A stretch of 20,588 bases of DNA, taken from positions 322,051 to 342,638 of the forward strand of contig RQSC01000031.1 in the NCBI GenBank assembly GCA_013416795.1. Reading direction: 5' to 3'. A program made the position numbers and the translations under genes. Below, one piece after another: positions 7,941-16,924 of this stretch (position 1 is the stretch's first letter; each line of letters opens with the position of its first letter). The notes below the pieces were generated by a model. It did not search any database. It saw nothing but the letters and a program-made list of their open reading frames with translations, and was not told the DNA's origin. The stretch comes from Prasinococcaceae sp. CCMP 1430. Lineage: Eukaryota > Prasinodermophyta > Palmophyllophyceae > Prasinococcales > Prasinococcaceae.

Positions 7941-7960
7941 GCGAGGCGCGCGCGCCTCGC
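7941..7960. repeat. Perfect 20-bp palindrome in the SELENOO 3' UTR
   Basis: Bases 7941-7960 equal their own reverse complement (GCGAGGCGCG followed by its complement), preceded by GGCGA repeats from 7929. It lies between the Sec codon and the SECIS candidate. It lacks ATGA...GA and AA, so it is not the SECIS itself. Confidence 0.85.
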
Positions 7961-7984
7961 TCTCAGCCGTCTCTTGAGGAAAGG

Positions 7985-8074
7985 GGCTGGCCCACATGAC
8001 GCCCGCGGGGGCAATGCACACGGCTCCACCCATGCCGCATCCCCGCGAGGCCGAGGACTCCCACCGAGCCAGCC
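7985..8074 (+). promoter_or_regulatory. SECIS element candidate (type II) in SELENOO 3' UTR
   Basis: Hand folding gives the full SECIS layout. Helix I pairs GGCTGGC (7985-7991) with GCCAGCC (8068-8074), 7 bp. The internal loop is followed by ATGA (7996-7999) facing CGAG (8052-8055), which supplies the tandem G.A pairs. Helix II pairs 8001-8010 with 8041-8051, ten Watson-Crick pairs with one bulged A (8048). The unpaired AA at 8013-8014 lies 13 nt after ATGA. An apical mini-stem pairs CGGC (8021-8024) with GCCG (8034-8037), as in type II elements. It starts 135 nt after the UGA, far enough for eukaryotic Sec insertion by SBP2. The 13-nt spacing is slightly longer than the common 11-12. Confidence 0.75.
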
Positions 8075-9209
8075 GCGCAGCCGCGCCCGGCGCACTCTCC
8101 CGCGCCGTGCCGGCCGCGCGCGCCCCCTTCGCCTCTTGCCGACAGCCGCTGCGCACCTGTTTTGGTGTGATAATGGATTGCAAGCACGCGGCGCATCGAG
8201 CACAGTAAGTACAGACAGCATCATACGCACCTCCACACTGCGTCTAGTAGGGCGCTGCTCGGACCGCGCGCCGCATGCGGTCCCCGCGCCGCCGCCGCCG
8301 CAACGCGGCAGCCGCCCGCACCACGGCGCGCCGCGGGTCGCTCACGAGGCGCCGCCCTGCCAGCGCCGCGCGGCGCCCCAGCGCCCGCACCGCTCACACC
8401 GCGCCCACCACGCCCGTCCACAGTGCGCAGTCAACGACGCCCCCACCACCGATTCTGATGTGTGTCGCCAACGGCCCAGTATTTGTTTGACGGTCTGACA
8501 TTGGCATCAGCTCCTATCGCACCACCGCTCGCATACTGCATTCGAAATGTGCGCCCGACCACATCGGGGCAGCCGGCACGAGCTCCAACGCCTCCACGGC
8601 GCGCGCTCGCGTCGGCGCGAGAGGACTCCGAGGGGCACGCGTCGTCGCGTCGGGCCGAGTGTCAGCGCCAGTCATAGCCGATAGTCAGACCTTCGGCCGC
8701 CCGAAGTGCGCTCACTCCCGGGCTTGCTGAGGGCGCGAGCTACTCTAGCTAGGAGCTCTACCCACACCCACACACCTCCCCGACCAGGTGCCACCGCGCG
8801 GGAGGACCTAAGGTTGAAGAGGGCTGCCGAGTCGCTGCTCCCGCGCAGGCGTGCGCGCTCGTGCGTGCGTGTGCACATCTTCACGCCCCCTCGTTCACTG
8901 CCAACGATCGCATTCTCGTGCGTCCGTTGGCGCGCGCGTGGGCGAAAGGCATCTTCGCTGGGCAATGCCGTGCGCTCGAGCGAGGGGTGTTCGCGACGGC
9001 GGGGCGGGGGGAAGGGGCGGGGAGGGCGCCCTCGTGATGATGATGACCACGGCCGGTTCCGGTTCCGTTGGTGGGTGTGTTTGCGGGGCGGCGGGTGAGT
9101 CGACGGCGCCGTCGCGCTCGCGCCTCCTTTTTTTGTGCGGAGCGCGCGCGCGCGCGCCACGCGCCGCGCGCCGGGGGGCGGCAAGGGCGAGGGCGCGCAG
9201 GGAGGCGCC
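8075..9209. other. Intergenic region between SELENOO and PWWP gene
   Basis: No supported gene. Open frames on both strands are Arg/Pro/Ala-rich with no recognisable domain. Minor items are a TTTTGGTGTG motif at 8160-8169, a short hairpin (CTTCGG 8691-8696 with CCGAAG 8701-8706), a T8 run near 9127-9134 and GC alternation near 9142-9156. The SELENOO poly(A) site and the PWWP promoter must lie here. Confidence 0.6.
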
Positions 9210-9734
9210 ATGGCGGCGGCGGGGCTCGCGCCGGGCGCCCTCGTGTGGGCCAAGTTCGGCGGCTACCCGTGGTGGCCCGCCGCGCGCGCCGACGAGTCCT
9301 CGCCCGACGTGGCCGCCGATAAGCCGGGGGGCGCGGACGCCGATGCGCTGCTCGTGCGCTTCTTCGGCACGCTCGAGTACGCGTGGATGGCGGGCGCGAG
9401 CGTGCAGCCGTTCGCGCACAACCGCGAGGCGCGCGCGCGCGCGCAGAAACCCGCCTCGCTGCGGCGCGCCGTCGCGCAGGCGCTAGCGTACGAGGCGAGC
9501 GGCGCCACGCCGCCCGGTTGGGCCGTGCAGTACGTGCCGCTTGCGAACAAGGCGGCCGCCGAGGCCGGCAAGGCCAAGGGCGGCGCCGCGGCTGGCAAGG
9601 CCAAGGGCAAGGGCAAGGACGCGGCGGCGGAGCGTCGGCTGCGCGTGGCGCGCACGCTCGGCCTCGCGCCGCCCGAGGGCTCGCCGTGGGCAAGGGTCAG
9701 GGGGGCGGCCGCCGCGCCTGGTAGCAGCGAGTGA
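9210..9734 (+). CDS. PWWP-domain protein, small, with Lys/Ala-rich tail
   Basis: Probable chromatin reader. PWWP domains bind methylated histone H3 tails together with DNA. The 174-residue protein starts at an ATG in a strong Kozak context (GGCGCCATGG). The PWWP domain opens at residue about 7 with GALVWAKFGGYPWWPA and continues to LLVRFFGTLEYAWM. The aromatic-cage positions (Phe of KFGG, Trp in YPWWP, Phe in VRFFG) are present. A helical segment follows, then a tail of repeated GKAKG units (about residues 122-138) that may act as a nuclear localisation or DNA-contact region. No second domain such as SET, MSH6-like or HDGF-type extension is seen, so the specific role is unknown. It is a single exon on the same strand as SELENOO and the kinase but with its own upstream region. 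Confidence 0.85.
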   Translation: MAAAGLAPGALVWAKFGGYPWWPAARADESSPDVAADKPGGADADALLVRFFGTLEYAWMAGASVQPFAHNREARARAQKPASLRRAVAQALAYEASGATPPGWAVQYVPLANKAAAEAGKAKGGAAAGKAKGKGKDAAAERRLRVARTLGLAPPEGSPWARVRGAAAAPGSSE

Positions 9735-10134
9735 GGCACGCCGCATCGCGCCATACATGAACGACTGCTGCTTTCAGTGCCGTGGGGAGAGGGGGGAGGA
9801 GGGGGGGGTGAGACGGCCCCGCGCGGCCGTGCGCGAGTCACACGCGCCCGGTCGCTCTCGAGCGCCAGCCTGCGGGCCATTTGGCGCGGCTAAGTGTGGG
9901 GGGAGGGGGGCAGCGGGGCAGCAGACGGTCATGCACCGGTCTCTCCCGGCGGGATCGGGGTGCGCGCGCGGGTGCGAGCGCAGCATTCGACTTTTTAGGG
10001 TATTGTGTGCAGGGTTAATATGCCAGCTCAGCAGCTCAGCAGCGCTGCAGGGGGACTCCCTCGGTGGGAGGGGGGCACCACACGGGCCCCGCCTCCCCCT
10101 CCTCCCTCCCCCCCCTCTCTCTCGCGCGCGCGGC
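9735..10134. other. Intergenic region before the receptor-like kinase
   Basis: No gene recognised. G-rich runs occur at 9784-9808 and 9898-9919, and a C/T-rich tract at about 10086-10122 lies directly before the preferred kinase start. The kinase reading frame is open back to 10005 with an ATG at 10020, but the encoded Pro/Arg-rich peptide is unlike a signal sequence and is probably untranslated. Confidence 0.5.
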
Positions 10135-13100
10135 ATGCGACCGTCCTGCGCCGCCGCCCGGGTGGCGTTGGCGGCGCTGGCGGCGCTGGCCCCGCCGACG
10201 GGCTGGCGCTGTGCGAGGAGCCCCAGAAGTGCGTCTGGCCGGCGTGGGTGCCGCTCGTGTTGCCGTCCGGCGAGTTCAGCGGCTTCAAGGAGCTCGAGGG
10301 CTGGGACCACTGCCTAGAGTGGTGCGCGACCAACCAGACGGCCACGCCCGAGGAGTGCTGCGCCAACTGCGCGGAGGACGCCGCGTGCGACCCGCCACCC
10401 GAGGTTGGCGGAGGGGCGAGCGGCAGCGGCGGCGCCGGAGGCGGGCTCGCGCTGGCCAACCCCTTGGGCGGCGCGGCCGAGGAGGTGCCTCCGGCTGACT
10501 GCCCCGAAGGGTACGCCAAGGGCTGCGACGGCTGGTGCATCGCGCTGGCGAAGCTCGGCGACGGCGTGTGCGACATCGAGGAGAAGGCCGACCTCAGCTG
10601 CATATCCTACAACTACGACGAAGGTGACTGCGTGCCGCCGGTGGGCCCGGACGCGTGGGGCGTGTGGGACGGCGGCGCGTTCGGCCAGGGATGGGAGCTG
10701 GTCACCAACAACGACTCGAGCGACCCGACCTCCCCGGCGGCGGAGCTGTCGTACCCAGCGGTGGGTCCGCAGAGGGTACGCGGTGACGTCATCTGGGTGC
10801 AAAACCTCGAGCCCGGCGCGCAGATTACCTTCTTCCGTACCGACGAGGTGTTAATGGCCGGGAACTTTAGCATCGTCCTGGACGCCTACCTCGCCGCGCC
10901 GCTGGCCGCGGCGGGCCAGGGCGAGGGCGGCGTGGGGGGCAGCGCCTGCGCGCGCACCATCAGCGCGTTCGTGGCTGTGCCGGGCGACGCCAACGAGCCG
11001 GCAACGAGGCACGCTCTCCCGCTTGCAGATTACGCGGTGGCGGAGAGCTCGAAGGCAGGCGAGCAGGAGCCAGCCGTTGGCGCCGGTGCCGGACTGCGCG
11101 AGAACGAGTGGGTGCGCGTGCGTCTTCCCGTGGAGGCCTTCAACTCGAGCGGGATGTACGCCGGTCCGAACACCGTCTTCGACCGCTTCGGCATCTCCAA
11201 CGAACCTGTCGAGGGCGCAGGGAACTGCGAGCTGTATCTGGACGCGCTGGTGCTCGAGCCCCAGCCCGGCATGGTGGAGCCTCAGGGCGCGGGGGAGGCG
11301 GCCCAACAAGGCCAACCCTCCCCGCCTCCTGCCAACCCCGACGGCGCCGGCTCGGAGCCTGCATCGGAAGACGACGGGGCGCTCGTGCCGCCCTCCCCGC
11401 CGACGGGCGCGGATGGCGAGGACGTCGCGAGCCCGCCCGACGCCGCCGTGGCTGCGGCGGCGTCGCCATCGGACGAGGACTGTGCGACGGTGCCCGACGA
11501 GTGGCCCTTCTGTCGGGAGCTCGTCGCCGTCCACTCGTGCACCGACCTCAACAACAACTTGACGGTGCTGATTGCGCTGCACTGCAAGACGAGCTGCAAA
11601 GTGTGTTCCTCAACACCGCCCGGCGGCGCGCCCCCCGGCGATGGCAGCGGCTACTTCCCGCCTGACGGAGGCAACGCCAACAGCGGCAGCGGCGAGGGCG
11701 GCACGAGCTCGAGCTCCACCCTCGTGCTCGGCATCGGCATCGGCCTGATCTCGCTCAGCGCATTCTTGCTCTTGATCACCGCCGTCGGTGTCTACCGCTT
11801 GCGTCGCCGCCTTCGCCGCGACGCCCTGCCAGGCCGCGCTCGGCTGGAGCGCGCGCCGTCGGACGCGTCGACGGCGAGCCAGGCGATGAACTTGTACGCG
11901 ATTGATCCCGCCGGGGTGCCGGGGGCGTCGCCGCCGCCCAGCGTCGATCCCCATCATGGAAAGACCGCCCATCGTGCACTTGCCGAGGCGCAGGGCGGGA
12001 GCGACGGCATCCGCGCCTTCGTCAACCCAGCGCATGCGCTGCGGTCCCCCGTTCCCCCCCAGCCGGCGAGCGCGGGCGCGGAGGGCGCTGCGACCGCCAG
12101 GGGGCAGGACAATTCGGCGCTCGCGAGCTGCCAGTGGATCATCCCCTTCGACGAACTGCGCTTCATCGATCGCGTCGGCATAGGCGTGCAAGGCGAGGTC
12201 TTCCACGCGGTGTGGAACGGCCACACCAACGTCGCTGTGAAGCGGCTGTTCTCGACGCCACCGCCGGCGCCGCAGGGAGACGGCGCCGCGAGCGGGCAGC
12301 AGCGGCAGCATGGCGCGCTTGCGACGCCGGCCGCGTCTTCTCCGTCGAGGGGCGGTGTCGTCGCAGAGAACGACCCATGGGCGCGGCTGAAGAACGAAGT
12401 CGACCTCCTGGTCAGCCTTCGCCACCCGAACATCGTGCTCTTCATGGGGGCGTGCGAGGTGGCGCCAAACCTTTGTTTGGTGATGGAATTCTGCCCCCGC
12501 GGCTCGCTCGACCAGCTGCTCGCGCAGGGCGGCAGGCTGGGCAACGGCAAGCTGCTCGACAGGCGGAGGAGGACGCGCCTGGCGCTCCAGGCGGCGCGTG
12601 GGGTGGCCTATCTGCACTCGCACAACATCATCCACCGAGACTTGAAGCCCGGCAACCTCCTGGTCACGTCCAACTACGACGTCAAGGTCGCCGACTTCGG
12701 GCTGTCTCGCTTCACGCCGGAGAGCGTGGTGTCGCGCGCATCGCAGGTGGGCACCGTCGGATACATGGCGCCAGAAATCCTCAAGTCCGAACGCTACTCG
12801 ACGAAGTGCGACGTGTGGAGCTTCGGCGTGGTGCTGTACGAGATCCTGACTGGTCACTCACCGTACGCGCACCACGAGAATCCGGTCCAGTGCATCCTCG
12901 CCGTGGCGTGCCACGACGAGCGCCCGCGCCTCCCGGAGGCCATGCGCGAGGACGAGGCGGGCATGCGACTCGGCAGGCTGTGCGACGCGTGCATGCAGCC
13001 GGAGCCCAGCATGCGCCCGTCGTTCCTCGTGATCGTCGAGGAGCTCCAGGCGGTCATGTCTTTGCTCCAGCCGCCGCTGAGCGCCCGTCAAAATAGCGCG

Positions 13101-13400
13101 AGGGGGCTCGCGACGGGCGCGTCGAACGCCTCCATGCAGTGGCACGAACATCAGGAGAGCGCCTTCACCCCGCGCGGCATGCCAACGCCCTCGCCCGAGC
13201 CGGCCACGCTCGCGGAGCAAGAGGCGCGACGAGCGCCGCCGCAGGAACCACAAGCCCCCCTGGAGCTCCGTTATGGCGAAGCGCCGGAACAGGCGCGCGC
13301 CTCGCCGATGGGGGGCGCTATCACACATGAAAACCCGGTGCACTCGCCGTTGCAACGATCGCGCAACGAGCATGCCGGGGGAAGTGTGAGTGTGGAGTAG
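10135..13400 (+). CDS. Single-pass TKL receptor-like kinase with LNR, beta-sandwich and ShKT-like ectodomains
   Basis: Likely plasma-membrane receptor Ser/Thr kinase. Order: Cys-rich start (about 10209-10395); LNR/Notch-type repeat with six Cys ending DEGDC (10500-10632); beta-sandwich resembling carbohydrate-binding folds (10645-11265, ending CELYLDALVLEP); Pro-rich linker; ShKT-like six-Cys module ending HCKTSCKVC (11481-11604); transmembrane helix LVLGIGIGLISLSAFLLLI (about 11722-11790) with a basic stop-transfer RLRRRLRRD; juxtamembrane linker; kinase domain (about 12139-13060); low-complexity tail. Kinase residues: Gly loop GIGVQGEV, Lys in VAVKRLF (codon 12240), TKL/Raf-like HPNIVLFMGA, HRDLKPGN (Asp codon 12639), DFG (12693), MAPE. 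All catalytic residues are present, so it should be active. The kinase frame is open from 10005 (ATG 10020). However, ATG 10135 in the +1 frame encodes a signal peptide (MRPSCAAARVALAALAALA) that would join the main frame at about 10185-10210 if one base is missing. I therefore place the start at 10135. Confidence 0.88.
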
Positions 13401-14053
13401 ATGGAAGGCAGACGCACAGGTAAACGAGAGACGGGAGTGCATGCGCCTTGCGGCACACGCATGCGCACCGTAAATTAATCATCGCGGCACACAGCAAAAC
13501 TCGTCCGTTTGTAGCCTAGGCATGGCGACACTCGGAGCTGAGCGCGCGCATGCCGCCACGCCCGCGAAGGGCGTTTCGTCTATGACGGCCAGGACGGCGC
13601 CACTGCGCGTGCAGACAATTTCTTGTTCGCCGTGAAAAAATTGAATGGCCAGATGCTCACGAGTTCTCGTTGTAGCAGTTTTGCTCGCTAGACTGCATGG
13701 TGGCGCTTGCTTGTCAGACCGTGCGCATGCAGCGGCGGTGGTGCCTGCCGCACGCTCACCAGCGGGCGGGAAGGACGCGGCGAGGGAGGGGAGCGCGTCC
13801 AACGCGCAGCTCGGGCGCGCGCTCCTTTTCTTTGCTCGCTGCCGCAGCGCGTGGCGGTGTCGCTGCAGCACCGGTGTCGGGCGCTCGCTGGCGCGCGCGC
13901 GGCTGTTGAGCGGCGCAGGCCGTGCCAGGCCCCTACCATCCTCTCTATCCCCATCCCTGCTGGGTGCGGGTGGGCGAAGCTGCCCCCGTGCGCATCGCAG
14001 CGCGAGCGCAGCGCGGTGTGGCGCGACTCGGAGTCTGCGATTGGGGCGTGCCT
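13401..14053. other. Intergenic region between kinase and sulfotransferase
   Basis: Contains the kinase 3' UTR (AT-rich TAAATTAATCAT at 13471-13482), an A-rich patch at 13634-13643, and the sulfotransferase promoter with an ATTGG (inverted CCAAT) at 14039-14043. A minus-strand open frame (13479 to about 13692) has less GC-biased codons and may be an unrecognised exon; it is reported as a finding, not called as a gene. Confidence 0.5.
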
Positions 14054-15620
14054 ATGGCGGCGGTGATGCCGATGCGCAGCCGCAGGTGGTCAAGGCGGGA
14101 AAAAAGGTTGGCGGCTTTGGCCATCGTGCTCGCGGCAATTGCCGCCACGACATGTGCGTGTGCCGAATCGCGCTGTCGGCAACAGTCGCTCATGTGCATC
14201 GACTCGGACGCGTCGCTGTGTTCAATTGTGCGCGTCGCTGTTCCGCCGGACTGACTGACTCGCGTGACCGCACCCACGCCGCCACACCCCCATGCACGCA
14301 GGCGCCGTTGTATACACCGTCGGATACACGCGTGCGCGCCTTGCGAGCGCGGCTGCGCTGCGCTCCGCCCGCACGTCGGCGGCGGCCACCGCTGCCGAGG
14401 CGCGGGCAGCCTACGGGGCGGCCGCCAGCGCGGCCTTAGCCGCGTATGAGAGCGTCGCGAGCGCCGAGTACGTGAAAAGCAGGGTGGCGCTTGCGGGAGC
14501 AGGGGCAGCCGATGCCAGTCAAGGAGCGTCACCGCAGAAGCTCGCCGCTGTGTTCCAGAACACGACGCTCTTCCCCCCTGCGCGACGCGCGGCAGTGGCA
14601 CCGCCGCGTGGGAAGCTCGCCCGCGGGCCTGGAGGGCGAGAGGAAGCTTGGGGAAGCGCTGGCGACGTCGGGGAGGCGAACAAAGTGTGGATCGATTGGC
14701 ATGGCACGGTGCCCGTCGAGCGCGACCCCGCGCGCGCGGCGCGCGAAAGGTACCTCCCGCGCGTCGCCGCGCTGCCCCCACGCGCCGACGGGCGGCCGCG
14801 TACGATGGGCCCCGGGTTGAGCACGGACGACGCGAAGTGCCCACTGAGGCAGAACAAGCCCAATATGCGCACGTGGGTCGCCAAGCTAGATTATCTACCG
14901 GAACTGGGCGTCGCCTTCCTGCACGTGCCCAAGTGCGGAAGCAGCTCCCTGCGTCGGCTGCTCAGCCACACCTTCGGGGGGTATGTCATGATCAATGTCC
15001 ACAAGTTGCCGCGTGACGTCTTCACCGTGGCCATCTTGAGAGACCCCGTCGAACGCTTCCTCAGTGGCTACGAGGAAGGCGTTTTCAGGGCGCTCCGCTA
15101 CGGCAACACCTCACACAGCTTCAAGGAGGTCCAGAAGAGCGCGCCATTCATCGCCGAGCGCGTCGGCCCATACAAGCACTCGGGCGCGTTCTGGGACGAC
15201 GCGGAAGTCGCCGAAGACACTTTCAACGAATACATCCGCGACAAGTACGACCCTCTCGTGCCTATGGATATCCACGGCACGCTCATGAGCTACCTGGTGG
15301 CGGCTGAGGCAGACAAGGTAGACTTCGTAGGCTACGTCAACACCATCGACGACGACTGGACGACCATCCTGAAAATTCTGGGCATCGAGAACATGCACGG
15401 AGACGACAACGTCGCCCCGCTCGGGAGCGGCACGCCCACCGAGGAGAGCGGGCTGCGACCAGCCGCCTGTGCCGACCCGACCGGCGCAAAATGCGTCACG
15501 TACAAACGCGACAAGCCGCACCTCGCTGCGGCCAACCTAACCGGCACTCAGCGCGCGCGGGTGTGCGAGCTCGTCAGGCAGGACCTCGAGTGCCTGGAGC
15601 TCCGCAGCGAGTGGTGCTGA
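14054..15620 (+). CDS. Type II membrane sulfotransferase (carbohydrate sulfotransferase-like), two exons
   Basis: Probable Golgi PAPS-dependent sulfotransferase of the Sulfotransfer_2-like group, acting on glycans. Exon 1 (14054-14153) starts ATG with a basic cytosolic tail (RSRRWSRREKR) and the first half of a signal anchor. Intron 14154-14301 splits one Cys codon. Exon 2 (14302-15620) completes the anchor, giving LAALAIVLAAIAATT-C-AVVYTVGY, then an Ala-rich stem that looks helical and the catalytic domain. PAPS motifs: the 5'-phosphosulfate loop VPKCGSSSLRR (Lys codon 14931) and the 3'-phosphate loop ILRDPVERFLSGY (Arg codon 15039). The spliced protein is 472 residues, ending SEWC. An ATG at 14292 also gives an open frame through exon 2 but lacks the basic tail and half the membrane segment, so I prefer the spliced start. 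Substrate is unknown. The gene is convergent with TRM10. Confidence 0.87.
14154..14301 (+). other. Sulfotransferase intron (148 bp)
   Basis: Donor GTGCGTGT at 14154, tandem branch sites CTGACTGAC at 14251-14259, acceptor CATGCACGCAG ending at 14301. Splicing joins T to GC to make a Cys codon inside one continuous hydrophobic helix. The unspliced first frame stops at 14252-14254. Confidence 0.82.
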
Positions 15621-15779
15621 CGGATACCGCTGGCCCGCGCACAGCCGCGGGCGGAGCGCTCCCAGCCGCCCTTCTTCCGTAGGCTACCATCTCCAACCCG
15701 CCTCGGCATCCGCGGTCTGGTTAACTAGACCCTTGCCACGTCATTACTACGTACTGTACACTGCACTAGTCTAGTGGGA

Positions 15780-16879
15780 CTATGCCACGCCTTTCCTGCG
15801 CTTGTAGCGGGTTTTGCGCGCCTCCTTTATCCGGTTCGGGACCGCGATCTCCATGACCTCCTCCCAGCTGGCGGTCGTCTGTTTCGTGAGCACGCACTCC
15901 ACCGCGCTCACGATCGACTGCCGTATGAGTGGACGCGCGCGCACACACCGCAGCATCGGGGTCAGCTCCGAGGCCACTCTGGGTGTGCCGAGATATCGCC
16001 TGGGGGCGCGGGGGCGCACGCACCATGACTGTGGCGCTCGCGCCCGGATAAAACTCGCGCACCGGCAGCCGCGCGGTGCGCACGCCGAGCGACTCCGCGC
16101 GTGCGCGGCTGAGGTTAGGCGTGGGCGGGTTGACGTCGATGAGCCCTGCGAAGACGTAGACGACCCCGCTCTCCACCTCGCCGGTGAGCACCTCTTCGCC
16201 GTCTGGCGACATGTACACAAAATTGTTCAGGTCGCCTCCCGCAGCGTCGAGCAGCTCGGGGACCTCGGTGAACGCGTCGGCGTGCGTGTCCATGTCCTGC
16301 CATGCATCGATGGCGTGCTTCTGGCGCACACTGGCGGCGACGTCGCCGGCAAACGACGTCGCGTGCAAGCGCGCAGGTCTGCGCGCGCGCCTGTTGGTGC
16401 CGACGATCATGCTCAGCTGCTTGCCGACGCTGTGCAGGGCGCGCGCGCTGTCCTGCGAGTAACCGCAGTCGATGGCCACATGGATTGGCTCATAGTCGCG
16501 CTCGACCACGGCACACGCTCGCGAGGCCACGCGCGCCCGCGCCCAGCCTCGTGCTCGGGATGCCTCCCTCTCTCGCGCCGGGATCCCTCCCGCGCTGCCC
16601 CGCCGCCCTCCCGCCGGGCGCCGCGGCACACCGGCACACTCCGAGAGGCAGACCACCTGCTGCAGCCAGTGCGCGTGCCGATCGATGCGGCCGGCGCCCC
16701 CTCTGCCACCCCGCACTCCGCCTCCGCATGCGCCGCCGCAGCCGCCGGCCGCCCGCGACGGCACCCCGCCGCTTTGCACAGTTGCGCGCACCGACGCCGA
16801 CACGGCGCGAAACGGCCGTGTCAAATCGCATCAGAAACGCCACTGCCGCGCCCATCGCGTGACGCTCCTGTGGGTACAT
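15780..16879 (-). CDS. TRM10: TRM10-family tRNA (guanine-9) N1-methyltransferase; spliced, first exon uncertain
   Basis: SPOUT-fold SAM-dependent enzyme methylating purine 9 of tRNAs. The core exon (minus strand, about 16517 to 16024) encodes YEPIHVAIDCGYSQDSARALHSVGKQ, then the NRRARRPARLHATSF block matching NRRA.(H/R)PV.(F/L)(Y/H).TS. It continues with NNFVYMSPDGEEVL and VYVFAGLIDVNP (conserved Asp of the SAM/catalytic loop), then ESLGVRTARLPVREF. Intron 15918-16023 then switches frame to the last exon (15917 to 15780): SIVSAVECVLTKQTTASWEEVMEI and a basic tail KTRYKRRKGVA. Together these match the family's C-terminal VNQV.EIL....W..A pattern. The 5' part is unclear: the core frame has no ATG. 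An ATG at 16879 in another frame encodes an Arg-rich segment (RRLRRRMRRRSAGWQRGRR), as expected of TRM10 N-termini, and could join by a phase-1 splice, but no good branch site is seen there. Confidence 0.82.
15918..16023 (-). other. TRM10 intron (106 bp)
   Basis: On the minus strand: donor GTGCGTGCG directly after an ATG codon (16026-16024), branch site CTGAC at 15965-15961, acceptor ATACGGCAG ending at 15918. The junction is phase 0 and connects two halves of TRM10 homology lying in different frames. Confidence 0.85.
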
Positions 16880-16924
16880 ACATAGTTACAAACAGTTCAC
16901 GATACGTTCGTGCGAGCGCGGTGT

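Noticed and set aside
6077-8236. A 719-codon minus-strand open frame across SELENOO
   Set aside because: It is antisense to SELENOO, also crosses the intron and 3' UTR, and its composition is that of a GC-rich shadow.
8075-9130. tRNA, snRNA or other structured RNA in the large intergenic region
   Set aside because: No GGTTCGANTCC B-box, U2/U6-like signatures or long pairing other than a 6-bp hairpin were seen by eye.
8672-9253. A 193-codon minus-strand open frame before the PWWP gene
   Set aside because: It is Pro/Arg-rich, has no recognisable motif and overlaps simple sequence. Open frames of this size arise by chance at this GC content.
11481-11604. The ShKT-like six-Cys module as a toxin
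   Set aside because: It is one ectodomain module of a membrane kinase. ShKT folds are common in non-toxic extracellular proteins.
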